From Mesohalobacter salilacus (lineage in GTDB: Bacteria; Bacteroidota; Bacteroidia; Flavobacteriales; Flavobacteriaceae), in contig RRZV01000095.1 of the NCBI GenBank assembly GCA_003931895.1, forward strand, positions 1 to 59,285: a DNA stretch of 59,285 nt, in the 5' to 3' direction. This document shows positions 17,231 through 26,200 of the stretch, one piece after another (position 1 is the first letter of the stretch; each line of letters begins with the position of its first letter). Below the pieces are notes generated by a model that was not told where the DNA came from, made no database searches, and saw nothing but the letters and a program-made list of their open reading frames with translations. Position numbers and translations under genes: made by a program.

Positions 17231-17983
17231 CTATATGTTCACGTACTTTATTGGATTTTGACTTTTCTTGCTAAAAATATGTTCAACTGATTTTAGCCTA
17301 TATTTTTCTCTAATATCTTTTGGTGCTATCTTTCCAGTAAACTCATATCGGCCATCTAAACTTTCCTTAGTATCAAGTGGTGATTTTGAATTTTCAAGCC
17401 GAATGCTTTCAGTGGTTCCTGCTTCGTGCCATTTAAAAATTTCATAGACTTCTTGAATAACACCTTGGTATACAGCAAAACCATATTTAGCATTTTTAGC
17501 TCTATCAGGATTCAAATTCCACCGACCACGTGTGTAATCATAAAGTTCGTTTTCAGTCATAGAGAATCGAAATGATTGATTGACTTTAATTAAAATTGAA
17601 GGTTCAGTTATGTCAACAGGTTGCTTACTATATATTGAATTGATTTGGTCAATTGTCATTCTTCCAAATGTTGCGCTTTTATAACCACTTTGTTTGTTCG
17701 TTAGATTCTTAATTCCAATTAAGTCAATTATTGAAGACTCTACATTCAATGCAATTTTTTCATCTTCTAATCCGTGAACTAAAATTTCAATTTTTGGTTG
17801 TAGTCCTTGATTCTTTAATTCTTCAATATACCTTACTTTTTTACTTTCTGACTGTTCCTTTAAATGAGAAAAAGCCCTATTTCCGTTCCCTTTTCCGACA
17901 TAAAAGATTTCGTTGGTCTCTGGGTGTAAGTATAGATAAACGTAGTATCTAAGCTCAGTAATTACGTGATTTGTAAAACTCAT
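17231..17983 (-). CDS. GIY-YIG nuclease-domain protein (LEM-3-like)
   Basis: 250-aa protein with an N-terminal GIY-YIG domain: YYVYLYLHPETNEIFYVGKGNGNRAFSHL carries the YVY and YVG strands and the catalytic Arg. A metal-binding Glu lies in ALNVESSIIDLIG. The C-terminal part (about 120-250) has the motif YDYTRGRWNLNPDRAKNAKYGFAVYQGVIQEVYEI, which is common after such domains in Bacteroidota; its role is unknown. It differs from the short tRNA-linked GIY-YIG at 10792 in both length and domain type. It may be a cargo nuclease. Confidence 0.8.
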   Translation of the reverse strand: MSFTNHVITELRYYVYLYLHPETNEIFYVGKGNGNRAFSHLKEQSESKKVRYIEELKNQGLQPKIEILVHGLEDEKIALNVESSIIDLIGIKNLTNKQSGYKSATFGRMTIDQINSIYSKQPVDITEPSILIKVNQSFRFSMTENELYDYTRGRWNLNPDRAKNAKYGFAVYQGVIQEVYEIFKWHEAGTTESIRLENSKSPLDTKESLDGRYEFTGKIAPKDIREKYRLKSVEHIFSKKSQNPIKYVNI

Positions 17984-18058
17984 GTGGTTGGTTTGGAAAA
18001 AGGGAATAGTAGATTTGAATATGAAGACCTGAAAACGCTTGCTTTAAACAAATTCAAT

Positions 18059-18589
18059 CTAATACTTTATTTTACCAGAGTTCATCCTTTTATCATATTC
18101 ATAAAGAATACGATCAGATTGAGAGAATGGAATTTGGAATAATTCACACACATGTTTTAATTCATCTAAATATTCTAAGTACTGGATAATACTGTCGTTT
18201 AAAGATGTTTTAAATTCGAATTCAGTTCCATAAATCAATCGATAAACTCTTTGGTCAATTATCTGATAAATCTTTGGATTTTTAAACCTTAAAATGGTAG
18301 AAGCCATTGGTAGACGAATTCCTTTGGTTTCAAGTAAAAGCATTAAGATTTCACCAGTTAGAGAGTCATCGATTACATCAGAGTTCTTGTCAATCTTATT
18401 AATCAAGTCAAGTGTTTGTTTATTTAATTGAGCATATCGATTAGTTTTCCATAACACTATTTCGTTTATTATTGCTTGATTAAAATCTGAGCTGTTTTTA
18501 TCTAGTTTATCGGTTAGTTCTGGTTGAAATTTATATTCCAAATTCAGAAGTTCATTTGTGGAAGGGTTAAGCTCTTGTATTCTTTTCAT
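18059..18589 (-). CDS. Helix-hairpin-helix (DNA glycosylase-like) small protein
   Basis: 176-aa soluble helical protein without signal peptide. The stretch GIRLPMASTILRFKNPKIYQIIDQRVYRLIYG resembles the helix-hairpin-helix and catalytic-Asp region of HhH-GPD proteins (a small-residue turn, then P-K-x-Y-x-I-x-D-x-R). Glycosylase lysine and iron-sulphur cysteines are not visible, so enzymatic activity is not claimed. It lies 75 nt downstream of nothing obvious and is read in the same direction as the GIY-YIG protein, 75 nt away. Confidence 0.5.
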   Translation of the reverse strand: MKRIQELNPSTNELLNLEYKFQPELTDKLDKNSSDFNQAIINEIVLWKTNRYAQLNKQTLDLINKIDKNSDVIDDSLTGEILMLLLETKGIRLPMASTILRFKNPKIYQIIDQRVYRLIYGTEFEFKTSLNDSIIQYLEYLDELKHVCELFQIPFSQSDRILYEYDKRMNSGKIKY

Positions 18590-18641
18590 TTATATGTATT
18601 TGGCTTAGATCTAAAGGCGTTTATATGTTGAATAATAACAT

Positions 18642-19805
18642 TTATTTGAAATTCATCTTAAAATTTTTTAAATCACTTTTAGAGAACAAGTTTTTAATTT
18701 TACCAAGAAAAGATTTAGCTTTGGTTAACTTAACTCTTTTATCAATTAAATTTTCAGTATCAAATTCTTTTATTAAGAAGTCAATATGTTTATTGAAAGA
18801 CCTATTCAATAGAAAATTAGTTCCATCTTCTGCTACTATCGAAATATTAAAATCAGTTTGAATAATATCACAGTTTTTAATTTCTAAGGGTTCAAATTTG
18901 TTTGGTCTTATTAATTTCTTTTGTTCTAATCCAAACTCATTATTATTTTTTGTTAATCTTAATATTTTACCCTTTTTGAATTTATTAGTTTTATTTATTA
19001 GTAAAATTTTAATTGATAAATCATTTTCTTTATCATATAAAATTTTATCTGAGTTCTTCATAAGGTCAAAAACTGGGTAAATGAATAAATATACAACCTT
19101 ATCTGTAAGTCTTTTTGCTCTTTGGTAAAAGAATAAACCAATTATAAAGAATATCAAAGAAATTATAAATGCCATGACAGGGCTATAAATACTAATAAAA
19201 ACTAATATTACTGTAAGTACAATTTTAAAAACTTCTAAAAAAGAATCAACTAATGGAACTGGAGATATAAAAATAAGTAGTTCTATAAAATACTTGACGG
19301 CTAATACAACCATAAGATAATATGTTGTAGCTATGATAATAAGGATAGATTTAAAGTCCAAAGAAAAAATGCCAGCTTGAAGAACAACTTCATCATTGCT
19401 TGGATTACTGCTCAAAATAATAGGTAATATAATAATAACACCATTTATAACTAAAGCAGCCTTGTCTTCTAAATATTCATCAGCTAATTTTATTACGTTT
19501 GTAAATTTACTCAACGCCAGAGTAGGTCTTACAATTAAAGTGAATAGAAAAAGAAAACCAAATAATGAAACAACAATCCAATTATTATAAAATGGATGAG
19601 TTTTAACATAGTCATTATGTATTCCAAATTTTGAACAGATGGAAGTGAAGAAAACCGCTGTATATGGATTAATACTCATCGAAGAAACCTGAGCCAATTG
19701 GTCAATTAATGTTCCATTATAACTTATAATGTCTTCGGGATTTTCTAGTTCTTGACTTGATAAAATTGTAGGAAATAAAATCAAAAGAAAAATTAGTTTC
19801 TTCAT
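18642..19805 (-). CDS. Multi-pass membrane protein of unknown function
   Basis: 387 aa. N-terminal signal-like helix (MKKLIFLLILFPTILSSQ), then hydrophobic segments near 70-95, 115-135, 150-185 and 195-230, and a C-terminal cytoplasmic region (about 240-387) rich in Lys and Asn with beta character (KFEPLEIKNCDIIQTDFNISIVAEDG). No family recognised. A small one-membrane-pair gene lies 22 nt upstream on the same strand and is probably co-transcribed. Confidence 0.65.
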   Translation of the reverse strand: MKKLIFLLILFPTILSSQELENPEDIISYNGTLIDQLAQVSSMSINPYTAVFFTSICSKFGIHNDYVKTHPFYNNWIVVSLFGFLFLFTLIVRPTLALSKFTNVIKLADEYLEDKAALVINGVIIILPIILSSNPSNDEVVLQAGIFSLDFKSILIIIATTYYLMVVLAVKYFIELLIFISPVPLVDSFLEVFKIVLTVILVFISIYSPVMAFIISLIFFIIGLFFYQRAKRLTDKVVYLFIYPVFDLMKNSDKILYDKENDLSIKILLINKTNKFKKGKILRLTKNNNEFGLEQKKLIRPNKFEPLEIKNCDIIQTDFNISIVAEDGTNFLLNRSFNKHIDFLIKEFDTENLIDKRVKLTKAKSFLGKIKNLFSKSDLKNFKMNFK

Positions 19806-19826
19806 AGTAGATTGCTTAGTATTATT

Positions 19827-20042
19827 TTATTTGTTATCAGTTATATATCCATAGGCCGCTTTGGCTATAATTGTAATAATCCCTAAAATAAGAGAGAAGA
19901 TTAAAAAGTCAAAAAAACCTGTTGGAGATAGTATATTCCAAGTAAAATTTATTAGGAGGAACCATACGATAATTAAGATTATACCTACTAAAACTTTTTT
20001 ACCAGTGCTACTGGTTTTGTCATTGCCTTTTTGCTTTTTCAT
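19827..20042 (-). CDS. Small two-helix membrane protein
   Basis: 71 aa. A Lys-rich cytoplasmic start (MKKQKGNDKTSSTGKK) is followed by two hydrophobic helices, VLVGIILIIVWFLLINF and FFDFLIFSLILGIITIIAKAAYGY. It lies 21 nt upstream of the 387-aa membrane protein gene and may partner with it. Function unknown. Confidence 0.6.
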   Translation of the reverse strand: MKKQKGNDKTSSTGKKVLVGIILIIVWFLLINFTWNILSPTGFFDFLIFSLILGIITIIAKAAYGYITDNK

Positions 20043-20301
20043 TTTATTTACTTTAAGTATTTATGTACGGTTGAATTTTTTAGTTAGAACTATTGGTGGA
20101 GGTATTTGCATATATTTAAATGGTTAAAAAGCAATTTCAAGTCATAGGTTTGTTTTTATTAATAATCACACTAAAATCCTAGATTCAGAATAGAATTTTA
20201 TATTAAGGTGAGCTTTTGATATTTTTAATGAATATAGTCTGTTGAGAATGGATTATATAAAACAATTGATGTTTTTTCATAATCAGTAAATTCTTGTAGA
20301 A

Positions 20302-20583
20302 TTAATAGCAATTTTCAACAATATATTTTTCAACTTCACGGTTGAAAGTTTTCCATTTTAATTCAGAGGAATATTTTGATTTCATTTTTTTTGAAAACTT
20401 TTTAGAATTATTTTGAAACTCTTCAATATCTATGTTTTCATCGGAATCAATTACTTTAAGTGCTTGACAAGTTATCTTACCCATTTTGACAGCATCTTCT
20501 TCTAGGGTTGTTTCTTCTTGACAGCTAAAAGTTAGAAATGATAAAATTAGAATCAACGAAAGTAATAGAGTTTTTCTTTTCAT
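20302..20583 (-). CDS. Small lipoprotein
   Basis: 93-aa exported lipoprotein. The frame opens at 20631, but the ATG at 20583 yields a typical signal, MKRKTLLLSLILILSFLTFSC, so it is used. The mature part is Lys/Glu-rich and helical (KKFSKKMKSKYSSELKW). No family recognised. It is divergent from the next lipoprotein gene, sharing a 166-bp AT-rich spacer. Confidence 0.6.
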   Translation of the reverse strand: MKRKTLLLSLILILSFLTFSCQEETTLEEDAVKMGKITCQALKVIDSDENIDIEEFQNNSKKFSKKMKSKYSSELKWKTFNREVEKYIVENCY

Positions 20584-20749
20584 AAAAAATTGGATTGGTT
20601 TATCGCAATAATAATAATTTATGTTAAGCATTTAATCTTCACAGCTCTTTTATTTTTAAAGTACAACAAAAACTAGATATTTAATCCAAGTTTAATACGA
20701 GAAAAAAAATTATATTTAAAAAAAATTATAATCTAATAATCTCACTATT

Positions 20750-21325
20750 TTGAAATATTCATTACATAGATTGTTTTTTTACTTCTTAACAATTATTCTA
20801 ATTTCTTGTAACTCTAATTCACTTCCAGATTGTAATGACCCATTTGTTAAAATGGAGTTGCGTTCTATTATGGAAGAACAATTAAATAAAGAAGTAGTGA
20901 TGTATGAAACATCAGAAAAAGAAATAAAAGAAGCTCAGTTTTTTACTAGTATTTTTTCAAATAATGGTGTTGAATTTGATTTTGTTAGGAAAACTGAAAT
21001 TAATGAGAAGCTTAACTCATGTGAATGCTCTGCTCAGATGTCAATTCAATTAGAACCAACAATTATTAATTTTTTTAATAATCTTACATTAGAGGAGGTG
21101 AATAACTTATATGGTTTTAATGGTATGTATTTAAATTCCTCCGAATTAAGAAGTTTATTGAAATTTCAAAATATTGATGTGCTATATTCTTTACAGACAA
21201 CCGAAAATGGAGAGGTTTTTATTGAATCTTTTTTACCCCAAAAGACTTTTGAAGCATTTGAACAATACTTTCTTCTTAATAATGCTTATCAAGAAGAAAT
21301 GGCGAAAAATAATTTTGGTGTTTAA
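20750..21325 (+). CDS. Lipoprotein of unknown function (TTG start)
   Basis: 191 aa. The signal LFFYFLTIILISC ends in a lipobox Cys. The start codon is TTG at 20750; no ATG would keep the signal, so TTG is supported. The mature domain is mixed alpha/beta, with ELRSIMEEQLNKEVVMYETSEKE and two Cys in SCECSAQ. It contains no catalytic motif that I recognise. Confidence 0.65.
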   Translation: MKYSLHRLFFYFLTIILISCNSNSLPDCNDPFVKMELRSIMEEQLNKEVVMYETSEKEIKEAQFFTSIFSNNGVEFDFVRKTEINEKLNSCECSAQMSIQLEPTIINFFNNLTLEEVNNLYGFNGMYLNSSELRSLLKFQNIDVLYSLQTTENGEVFIESFLPQKTFEAFEQYFLLNNAYQEEMAKNNFGV

Positions 21326-21489
21326 AATCACTTGTAGTCTAAAGGAATAACAATATTAAATTTAGTCCATCTCATTAGTTTTTAGAGATTTTCACGACTC
21401 TATAGAACAGATACAATAGTTTGAACTGCTGTCATTTTAGAAACACTAAGATAAAAACTATTTGCAACGTAACTATTGTTAGTAATGTT

Positions 21490-21923
21490 TTAAATTTTTG
21501 TAATGGTCACTTCTGGAATCCCGTAACTATTGTTATATACATTATAGCTAACTTTATCGTAACTTTTAATGGTTTTAGACGGTGTCACTTCTCTTACTCC
21601 GTAACTGTTTTTATATACATCATAGCCGCCATTGCTATTAGATTTTAAAGTCTTTGAAGGAGTGATTTCACGTATACCATACTTATTATTGTAAATATCA
21701 ACATCTCCGTTGCTTTTCTTTTTTATGGTTTGAGAAGGGGTAATTTCTGAAATTCCATGTTTAATATTATACACATCAATATTACCATTACTATTTGTTT
21801 TTAGAATTTTAGATGGTGAGATGCTTTGTATACCGTGCTGTTTGTGTAAATATTCCATTCCTTTTGTGCATAAGCATTAACACCAAGGACAAGAATACTT
21901 AGATACATCATTAACTTTATCAT
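21490..21923 (-). pseudogene. Frameshifted secreted tandem-repeat protein
   Basis: The 122-aa frame (21858 to 21490) has about five repeats of roughly 26 residues with the core YGIREITPSKTLKSNSNG and lacks any signal. A signal peptide lies just upstream in another frame: the ATG at 21923 encodes MIKLMMYLSILVLGVNAYAQ, then KEWNIYTNS, where it meets the repeat frame near 21838. Restoring one base there joins signal and repeats into one protein. Either a recent one-base deletion inactivated the gene or this is a sequencing error. Function of the repeat is unknown. Confidence 0.6.
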
Positions 21924-22098
21924 GGTCTTTCGTTTAAATTATTCTACTTTAATGGGTTTTCGGTTTCGCCCTGCTCTGTAGGAATGGTTCAACTTTTATG
22001 CCAGGTAGATTGAATTAATTTAATGAATAGAAAAACAATTTGTTTCTATCGCTGATTTGAAAAAATGTATTTTTAGCGAAATAACTCTAAAATGCAAA

Positions 22099-22917
22099 AT
22101 GGACTTTAATTTTAAGTTGAAAGGATTCTTAACCATCTTGCTTTGCTTTTCGTTTTCCATCAGTATTGCGCAGGTCAAATTAAGCACCTGGAATATTAAA
22201 GATATGGGCAAATCGAAAACTGATGAAAGAATTGCTTACATGGCTAATTTACTAAAAGATTTTGATGTGGTTGCTTTGCAAGAAGTGGTGGCTGGTCCTG
22301 GTGGTGCGCAAGCTGTTGCTAGATTGGCAGATGAACTTAACAGGGAAGGCTTTAAGTGGCAATATTCCATTAGTAATCCTACAAAAAGTTCACCTTACAG
22401 TAGTGAACGTTACGCCTATTTATGGAAGACAAACAAGTTGGAAATTGTTGGCAAAGCTTGGTTAGATAATTTCTTTGTAAATGAGATTGAACGTGAGCCT
22501 TACTTTATTAGATTGAAATATAATAATGAAGTGTTTACCATAGCTAACTTCCATGCCATACCTAAAAGTAAGCAACCAGAAACGGAAATCAAATATTTCA
22601 AACAATATCCCTTTCTTTATCCTGAAAAGCGACTAATCTTTCTTGGAGATTTTAACGTTCCTAATACACATACTGTTTTTAATCCCTTAAAAAAAATGAA
22701 TTATGCAACAGTTTTGAAAAACCAAAAAACATCTTTGAGAACAAAGTGTATTCAAGACGATTGTTTAGCTTCATCATATGACCATATATTATTAAATCCA
22801 TACACATTTGAAGTTTTAGACTTTGGAGTGCTTCATTTTTATTTAGATTTCATTGATTTGAAAGTAGCTAGACGAATTTCTGACCATATTCCAGTTTGGG
22901 TTGAAATTGATTTTTAA
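22099..22917 (+). CDS. Secreted endonuclease/exonuclease/phosphatase (EEP, DNase I-like) protein
   Basis: Metal-dependent phosphodiesterase fold, about 272 aa. The start at 22099 (MDFNFKLKGFLTILLCFSF) gives a signal peptide cut after SISIAQ; the frame's earlier ATG at 22057 does not. Fold motifs in order: LSTWNIKDMG (Asn), DVVALQEVV (Glu), NFHAIPKS (His), FLGDFNVPN (Asp, Asn), SYDHILLNP and SDHIPVWVEI (Asp-His). The catalytic set of DNase I-like enzymes is complete. Substrate unknown; an extracytoplasmic DNase is plausible and would face incoming DNA. It is convergent with the motor operon. Confidence 0.85.
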   Translation: MDFNFKLKGFLTILLCFSFSISIAQVKLSTWNIKDMGKSKTDERIAYMANLLKDFDVVALQEVVAGPGGAQAVARLADELNREGFKWQYSISNPTKSSPYSSERYAYLWKTNKLEIVGKAWLDNFFVNEIEREPYFIRLKYNNEVFTIANFHAIPKSKQPETEIKYFKQYPFLYPEKRLIFLGDFNVPNTHTVFNPLKKMNYATVLKNQKTSLRTKCIQDDCLASSYDHILLNPYTFEVLDFGVLHFYLDFIDLKVARRISDHIPVWVEIDF

Positions 22918-23083
22918 TAAATTTCGAAGTCTGTAAAATTGTATTTCGAACTGACTTACTAAGTATTGGAGTTGTAACAAATAGTCATGTTCATTTATTA
23001 TCTAAACAATAATTATGTAACAATCTAAAGGACCACTAGGTGGCTTAGAGTATTCATATAAAACAATCTAAACTATTCAACAT

Positions 23084-23842
23084 TTAGTTATTAATGAATC
23101 TCTCGTAATTTATGGCTTGAATATCAACTGCAAAATTGAGTTCAGAACCAGTTCCCATTCCTGATGTAGTTATGCCTATAACTTCACCTTTTAAATTAAA
23201 CAAAGGACCACCAGAACTTCCATGGTCAATTGTTGCGTCTATTTGAATTCTATCGTTTTCTCTAAAACCTGAAATAGTTCCCTTTGTTAAAGAATTAGAA
23301 AGACCCTTTGGGCTACCAATGGCAAATATATCTTCCCCTATTCTAGGTCTTTTATTAGAAATTTTTAAAGGATTGGAAGTTCTGTAACTAGTTCTAAATA
23401 TCACGTAGTCTTTTCGGCTTGAATTACTACTTTCCATGAAATCAGTAATCTCATAAACTTCATCTTTAATACTAATAATTGAATTTTCACTGTCTTCCAA
23501 TACGTGATAATTAGTTACCCCAATTCCTGGTGCTATGAAAAATCCACTGCCTTGGGATACTTCCTCATTCCTATCAATTGAATATATTATAAAGACTTCA
23601 TCTTGTAGTTCTTGAAATAAGTCGGATATACTCCTACTTTTAGGTATAGTTTTTTTAGTAGTGCTTGAATTTGATTGAGAAGTAACATTATCAGGTCTTG
23701 AAATAGTTTTTCTAGGCTCTGTACTATTACTTCTGTTATAAGTCTTGTTTGTATCTGGACTGTCATTAAGTGACCTTTCTGGTCGCTTACAAGAGTATAT
23801 TGAACTAAATAAAATTAGAAATATGCAAAATAACGCTCTCAT
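23084..23842 (-). CDS. Lipid-anchored trypsin-like (S1C/DegP-type) serine protease
   Basis: 252 aa, last gene of the nine-gene operon. Lipoprotein signal MRALFCIFLILFSSIYSC (Cys18), a Ser/Thr/Asn-rich linker to about residue 70, then a chymotrypsin-fold protease. The triad is visible: His113 in VTNYHVLED, Asp145 in SSRKDYVIF, Ser210 in HGSSGGPLF. FAIGSPKGLSNSLTKGTISG is typical of DegP-like proteases. No PDZ domain follows. The gene overlaps the MotB-like gene by four bases, so it is translationally coupled. It would act in the periplasm and could process an envelope or phage component, or regulate the motor pair. Role is inferred. Confidence 0.85.
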   Translation of the reverse strand: MRALFCIFLILFSSIYSCKRPERSLNDSPDTNKTYNRSNSTEPRKTISRPDNVTSQSNSSTTKKTIPKSRSISDLFQELQDEVFIIYSIDRNEEVSQGSGFFIAPGIGVTNYHVLEDSENSIISIKDEVYEITDFMESSNSSRKDYVIFRTSYRTSNPLKISNKRPRIGEDIFAIGSPKGLSNSLTKGTISGFRENDRIQIDATIDHGSSGGPLFNLKGEVIGITTSGMGTGSELNFAVDIQAINYERFINN

Positions 23843-24483
23843 ATATTATTGCTTACTTTTGGAATGATTTGAATAGAAAATCGTTTATTATTATCTTCAA
23901 CAGGCTCACGGCATAGACCATTAAAACCACTTCCAGATATAAGTACTTCAACATTAGATTTTCTGAAATCTATATTATTAGCCAGCCAAAGATTATATAC
24001 AGCTAATGCTCTTTCATAACTAGTTTTAAATCCATATTCAGAGTTTTTACTAAATCTTTTATCCCATGAGTTAGCCATATTCCCTTCCAATACAAGAAGG
24101 TAAGAAAAGTCTGGATTTTCTTTTTCAAGTTTGACTAAAAATTCTTCAAGTTTTCTACCAACCTTTATTGTAGCACCTTCATACTGTTCAAGAATAACTG
24201 TTTTTTCTGGCTCAAAGATTTCTTTCCCCATCAAGTCTTTGGCTATGAATTTTTTGCACTCTTCTAGATAATGAAAATCCCCGCCTTTCTGTAAAGGCTC
24301 AAATTGTTTTTCCAATTGAACAATCTTTTCTAATTCTTCTACTTTGGCAACTGTTTTTGCCTGTTCTACTTTAAGATAAACTACAGTCAATACAAAAAGG
24401 ACCAACATCACAAAAAACATAGTAGTCATAAGGTCAGAAAAACTAACCCAAAAAAAATCGTTCTTCTTTTTCCCTCCTGCCAT
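23839..24483 (-). CDS. MotB/ZorB-like proton-channel subunit with OmpA-like domain
   Basis: 214 aa. After a short cytoplasmic N-terminus, the single helix runs from about 17 to 41 and starts with Asp17 in VSFSDLMTTMFFVMLVLF. This is where MotB, ExbD, PomB and ZorB carry their proton-binding Asp. A coiled-coil linker follows. The C-terminal part (about 115-210) has OmpA-like features (SYERALAVYNLWLANNI, VEVLISGSGFNG) and could bind peptidoglycan. It overlaps the MotA-like gene upstream by one base and the protease gene downstream by four. ZorB is the closest described type, but the helicase/nuclease partners of Zorya are absent. Confidence 0.8.
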   Translation of the reverse strand: MAGGKKKNDFFWVSFSDLMTTMFFVMLVLFVLTVVYLKVEQAKTVAKVEELEKIVQLEKQFEPLQKGGDFHYLEECKKFIAKDLMGKEIFEPEKTVILEQYEGATIKVGRKLEEFLVKLEKENPDFSYLLVLEGNMANSWDKRFSKNSEYGFKTSYERALAVYNLWLANNIDFRKSNVEVLISGSGFNGLCREPVEDNNKRFSIQIIPKVSNNI

Positions 24484-25796
24484 TAGTTGAAAAATAATTT
24501 ATATAAAATCCCTAAACAGGTTAAAGTACCCACAGAAGCTAGTACAATGGTCCCTGTAGTTACCATCTTAGGCTGTTTCATTTGTACAGGCTTATCCTTT
24601 AAAATATCTAATAATTCTCTAATTGTTTTATCCTGTTGAGATACTTTTTGATTTAAACCAGATAATTCAGAAGAAACACCTTTCAAATTATCAACCTCAC
24701 TCTTGATAGATTTAATATTACCACTCTCATCATCAAATACTTCTCGTGTCTTTTTTCTCAAATCCTCAAAAAGCTTTTCAAAGCCAGAACTTATTTCAAC
24801 ATCTTTATCATTAAACTCTTTTAGACGTCTATTAAAAGACGTTTCTAAATTATCAATCATTTTACCCGTATTACTATCAAAATCTGCAATACGGTCATTT
24901 ATTGCCTGTTCACGGACGTCAAAATTCTTAAAATGGCTTTTTAAATAAGTTGAGCTATCAGAAATTGTCCCTGCATTCGTATCAAAGCGATTAATAATTG
25001 TAGATAGTTCTCCAACTTTTTCAAGTTGTTGATTGATGGCAAGGTTTAATTCTCTTGTATTTCCTATAAACCCATTCATTTTATCTAGATAACTAGCAAG
25101 GTCTTGAAGTTTTTTAAATGAATTTTGTAATTGTTGCATTACATCGATATTGTATTTAGCGATATTAGCAACATCTATTCTTTTTAACTCTTGAACGACT
25201 TCTAATTGACTATCAAATGTTTGTCTAACTTCATTAACCGTACTACTAAAGTTGGACATATTATCTTTAAAATCCTTATTAAATTTCAAAAGATTAGTCT
25301 GTAATGAATATATGCTAGATGAAGTATTCTTTGATAAAATCGGTAAAAGTTGAGTTTGTATAAAAGTAAAAAAATCGTGCTTTTGATGCTCAACTTTTTT
25401 TCGTGCTTTAAAAAAAAAGTAATTACTAAGTATGGTTAATGCTAGGCCAGATACACTAGCAAACATTGCTATTTTGACACCACCTAATAAAGCATCAATA
25501 CCTCCAATGGCTCCCTCTGTTTCGCTTCCAGAAACATCCGGCATAAAGAATAGACCTCCAACAATTCCAAGCATGGTTCCCATTAATCCAAGATAAAGTG
25601 GAGTAGGTAAGTTATTGCTTATCTCGTCATCTACTTTATCAATGTTTCGGTCTACTATGTCTTTAACTAAATTAAAGTCGCTTACAGCCCCTTTATTGCG
25701 GAGCAGGTAGCCATTAACAGAACTCAGTATATCCTTTAATGTTTCATTTTTTTTACCATCATAGTCTATTAAAGAAATATTTATTTTTTCAGACAT
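24483..25796 (-). CDS. MotA/TolQ/ZorA-like motor stator with long coiled coil
   Basis: 437 aa. Two membrane helices near 66-85 (TPLYLGLMGTMLGIVGGLFF) and 105-130 (GVKIAMFASVSGLALTILSNYFFF) match the MotA/TolQ/ExbB core. A long predicted coiled coil (about 135-400) follows, and a third hydrophobic helix at about 410-432 ends the protein (IVLASVGTLTCLGILYKLFF). ZorA also has a long cytoplasmic tail, but a C-terminal membrane anchor is unusual. It would form a proton-driven 5:2-type complex with the MotB-like product encoded immediately downstream. Confidence 0.8.
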   Translation of the reverse strand: MSEKINISLIDYDGKKNETLKDILSSVNGYLLRNKGAVSDFNLVKDIVDRNIDKVDDEISNNLPTPLYLGLMGTMLGIVGGLFFMPDVSGSETEGAIGGIDALLGGVKIAMFASVSGLALTILSNYFFFKARKKVEHQKHDFFTFIQTQLLPILSKNTSSSIYSLQTNLLKFNKDFKDNMSNFSSTVNEVRQTFDSQLEVVQELKRIDVANIAKYNIDVMQQLQNSFKKLQDLASYLDKMNGFIGNTRELNLAINQQLEKVGELSTIINRFDTNAGTISDSSTYLKSHFKNFDVREQAINDRIADFDSNTGKMIDNLETSFNRRLKEFNDKDVEISSGFEKLFEDLRKKTREVFDDESGNIKSIKSEVDNLKGVSSELSGLNQKVSQQDKTIRELLDILKDKPVQMKQPKMVTTGTIVLASVGTLTCLGILYKLFFN

Positions 25797-25801
25797 CAGC
25801 T

Positions 25802-26200
25802 TTATCTTTTATTGTTCTCTTTATTATCATATTCAGGGTCTTCATCATAGTCTTCATCGATTGAATCTAAATATTCAATATCTTCAACTTCATCATTATC
25901 GACTAAGGTTTCATTTTGATTATTCAAACCGCTTTCTGTATCAAATTCCTGTTTGTTTTTAAATGAAAACTCATTAGAAACTTTGCCAAACTCTTCGGGA
26001 TTCTTCAAAATATCTTCAACTTCAATATTTTTAATCCATTCTTCTGGAACCGAAACTTCCACAATTTTGAAATCATTTGCTTTTTGAATCGTTCTTTTAT
26101 AATCTTGAATTTTGCGGTAGTTTCCTAGAAAAACAAGTATTTGGATGACTATAATCACGCCTATAATTGCAATCAGAATAAAGTCGTGTAGATTTTCCAT
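25802..26200 (-). CDS. Single-helix membrane protein with acidic tail
   Basis: 132 aa. One N-terminal helix (about 7-27, FILIAIIGVIIVIQILVFLG) anchors a cytoplasmic tail that becomes very acidic (VEDIEYLDSIDEDYDEDPEYD). No family recognised. It starts one base before the stop of the preceding gene and ends 5 nt before the MotA-like gene. It is therefore an integral operon member, perhaps an adaptor between the motor and cytoplasmic parts. Confidence 0.7.
   Translation of the reverse strand: MENLHDFILIAIIGVIIVIQILVFLGNYRKIQDYKRTIQKANDFKIVEVSVPEEWIKNIEVEDILKNPEEFGKVSNEFSFKNKQEFDTESGLNNQNETLVDNDEVEDIEYLDSIDEDYDEDPEYDNKENNKR

Noticed and set aside
21490-21858. CRISPR or DNA repeat array suggested by the regular pattern
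   Set aside because: The periodicity is about 78 bp, in frame and diverged at DNA level; it encodes protein repeats, with no constant direct repeats or spacers and no cas genes.
23084-25796. Calling the MotA/MotB pair a Zorya system
   Set aside because: ZorC, ZorD or ZorE-type partners are missing and the pair is embedded among cytoskeletal and lipoprotein genes; only similarity to ZorA/ZorB is claimed.
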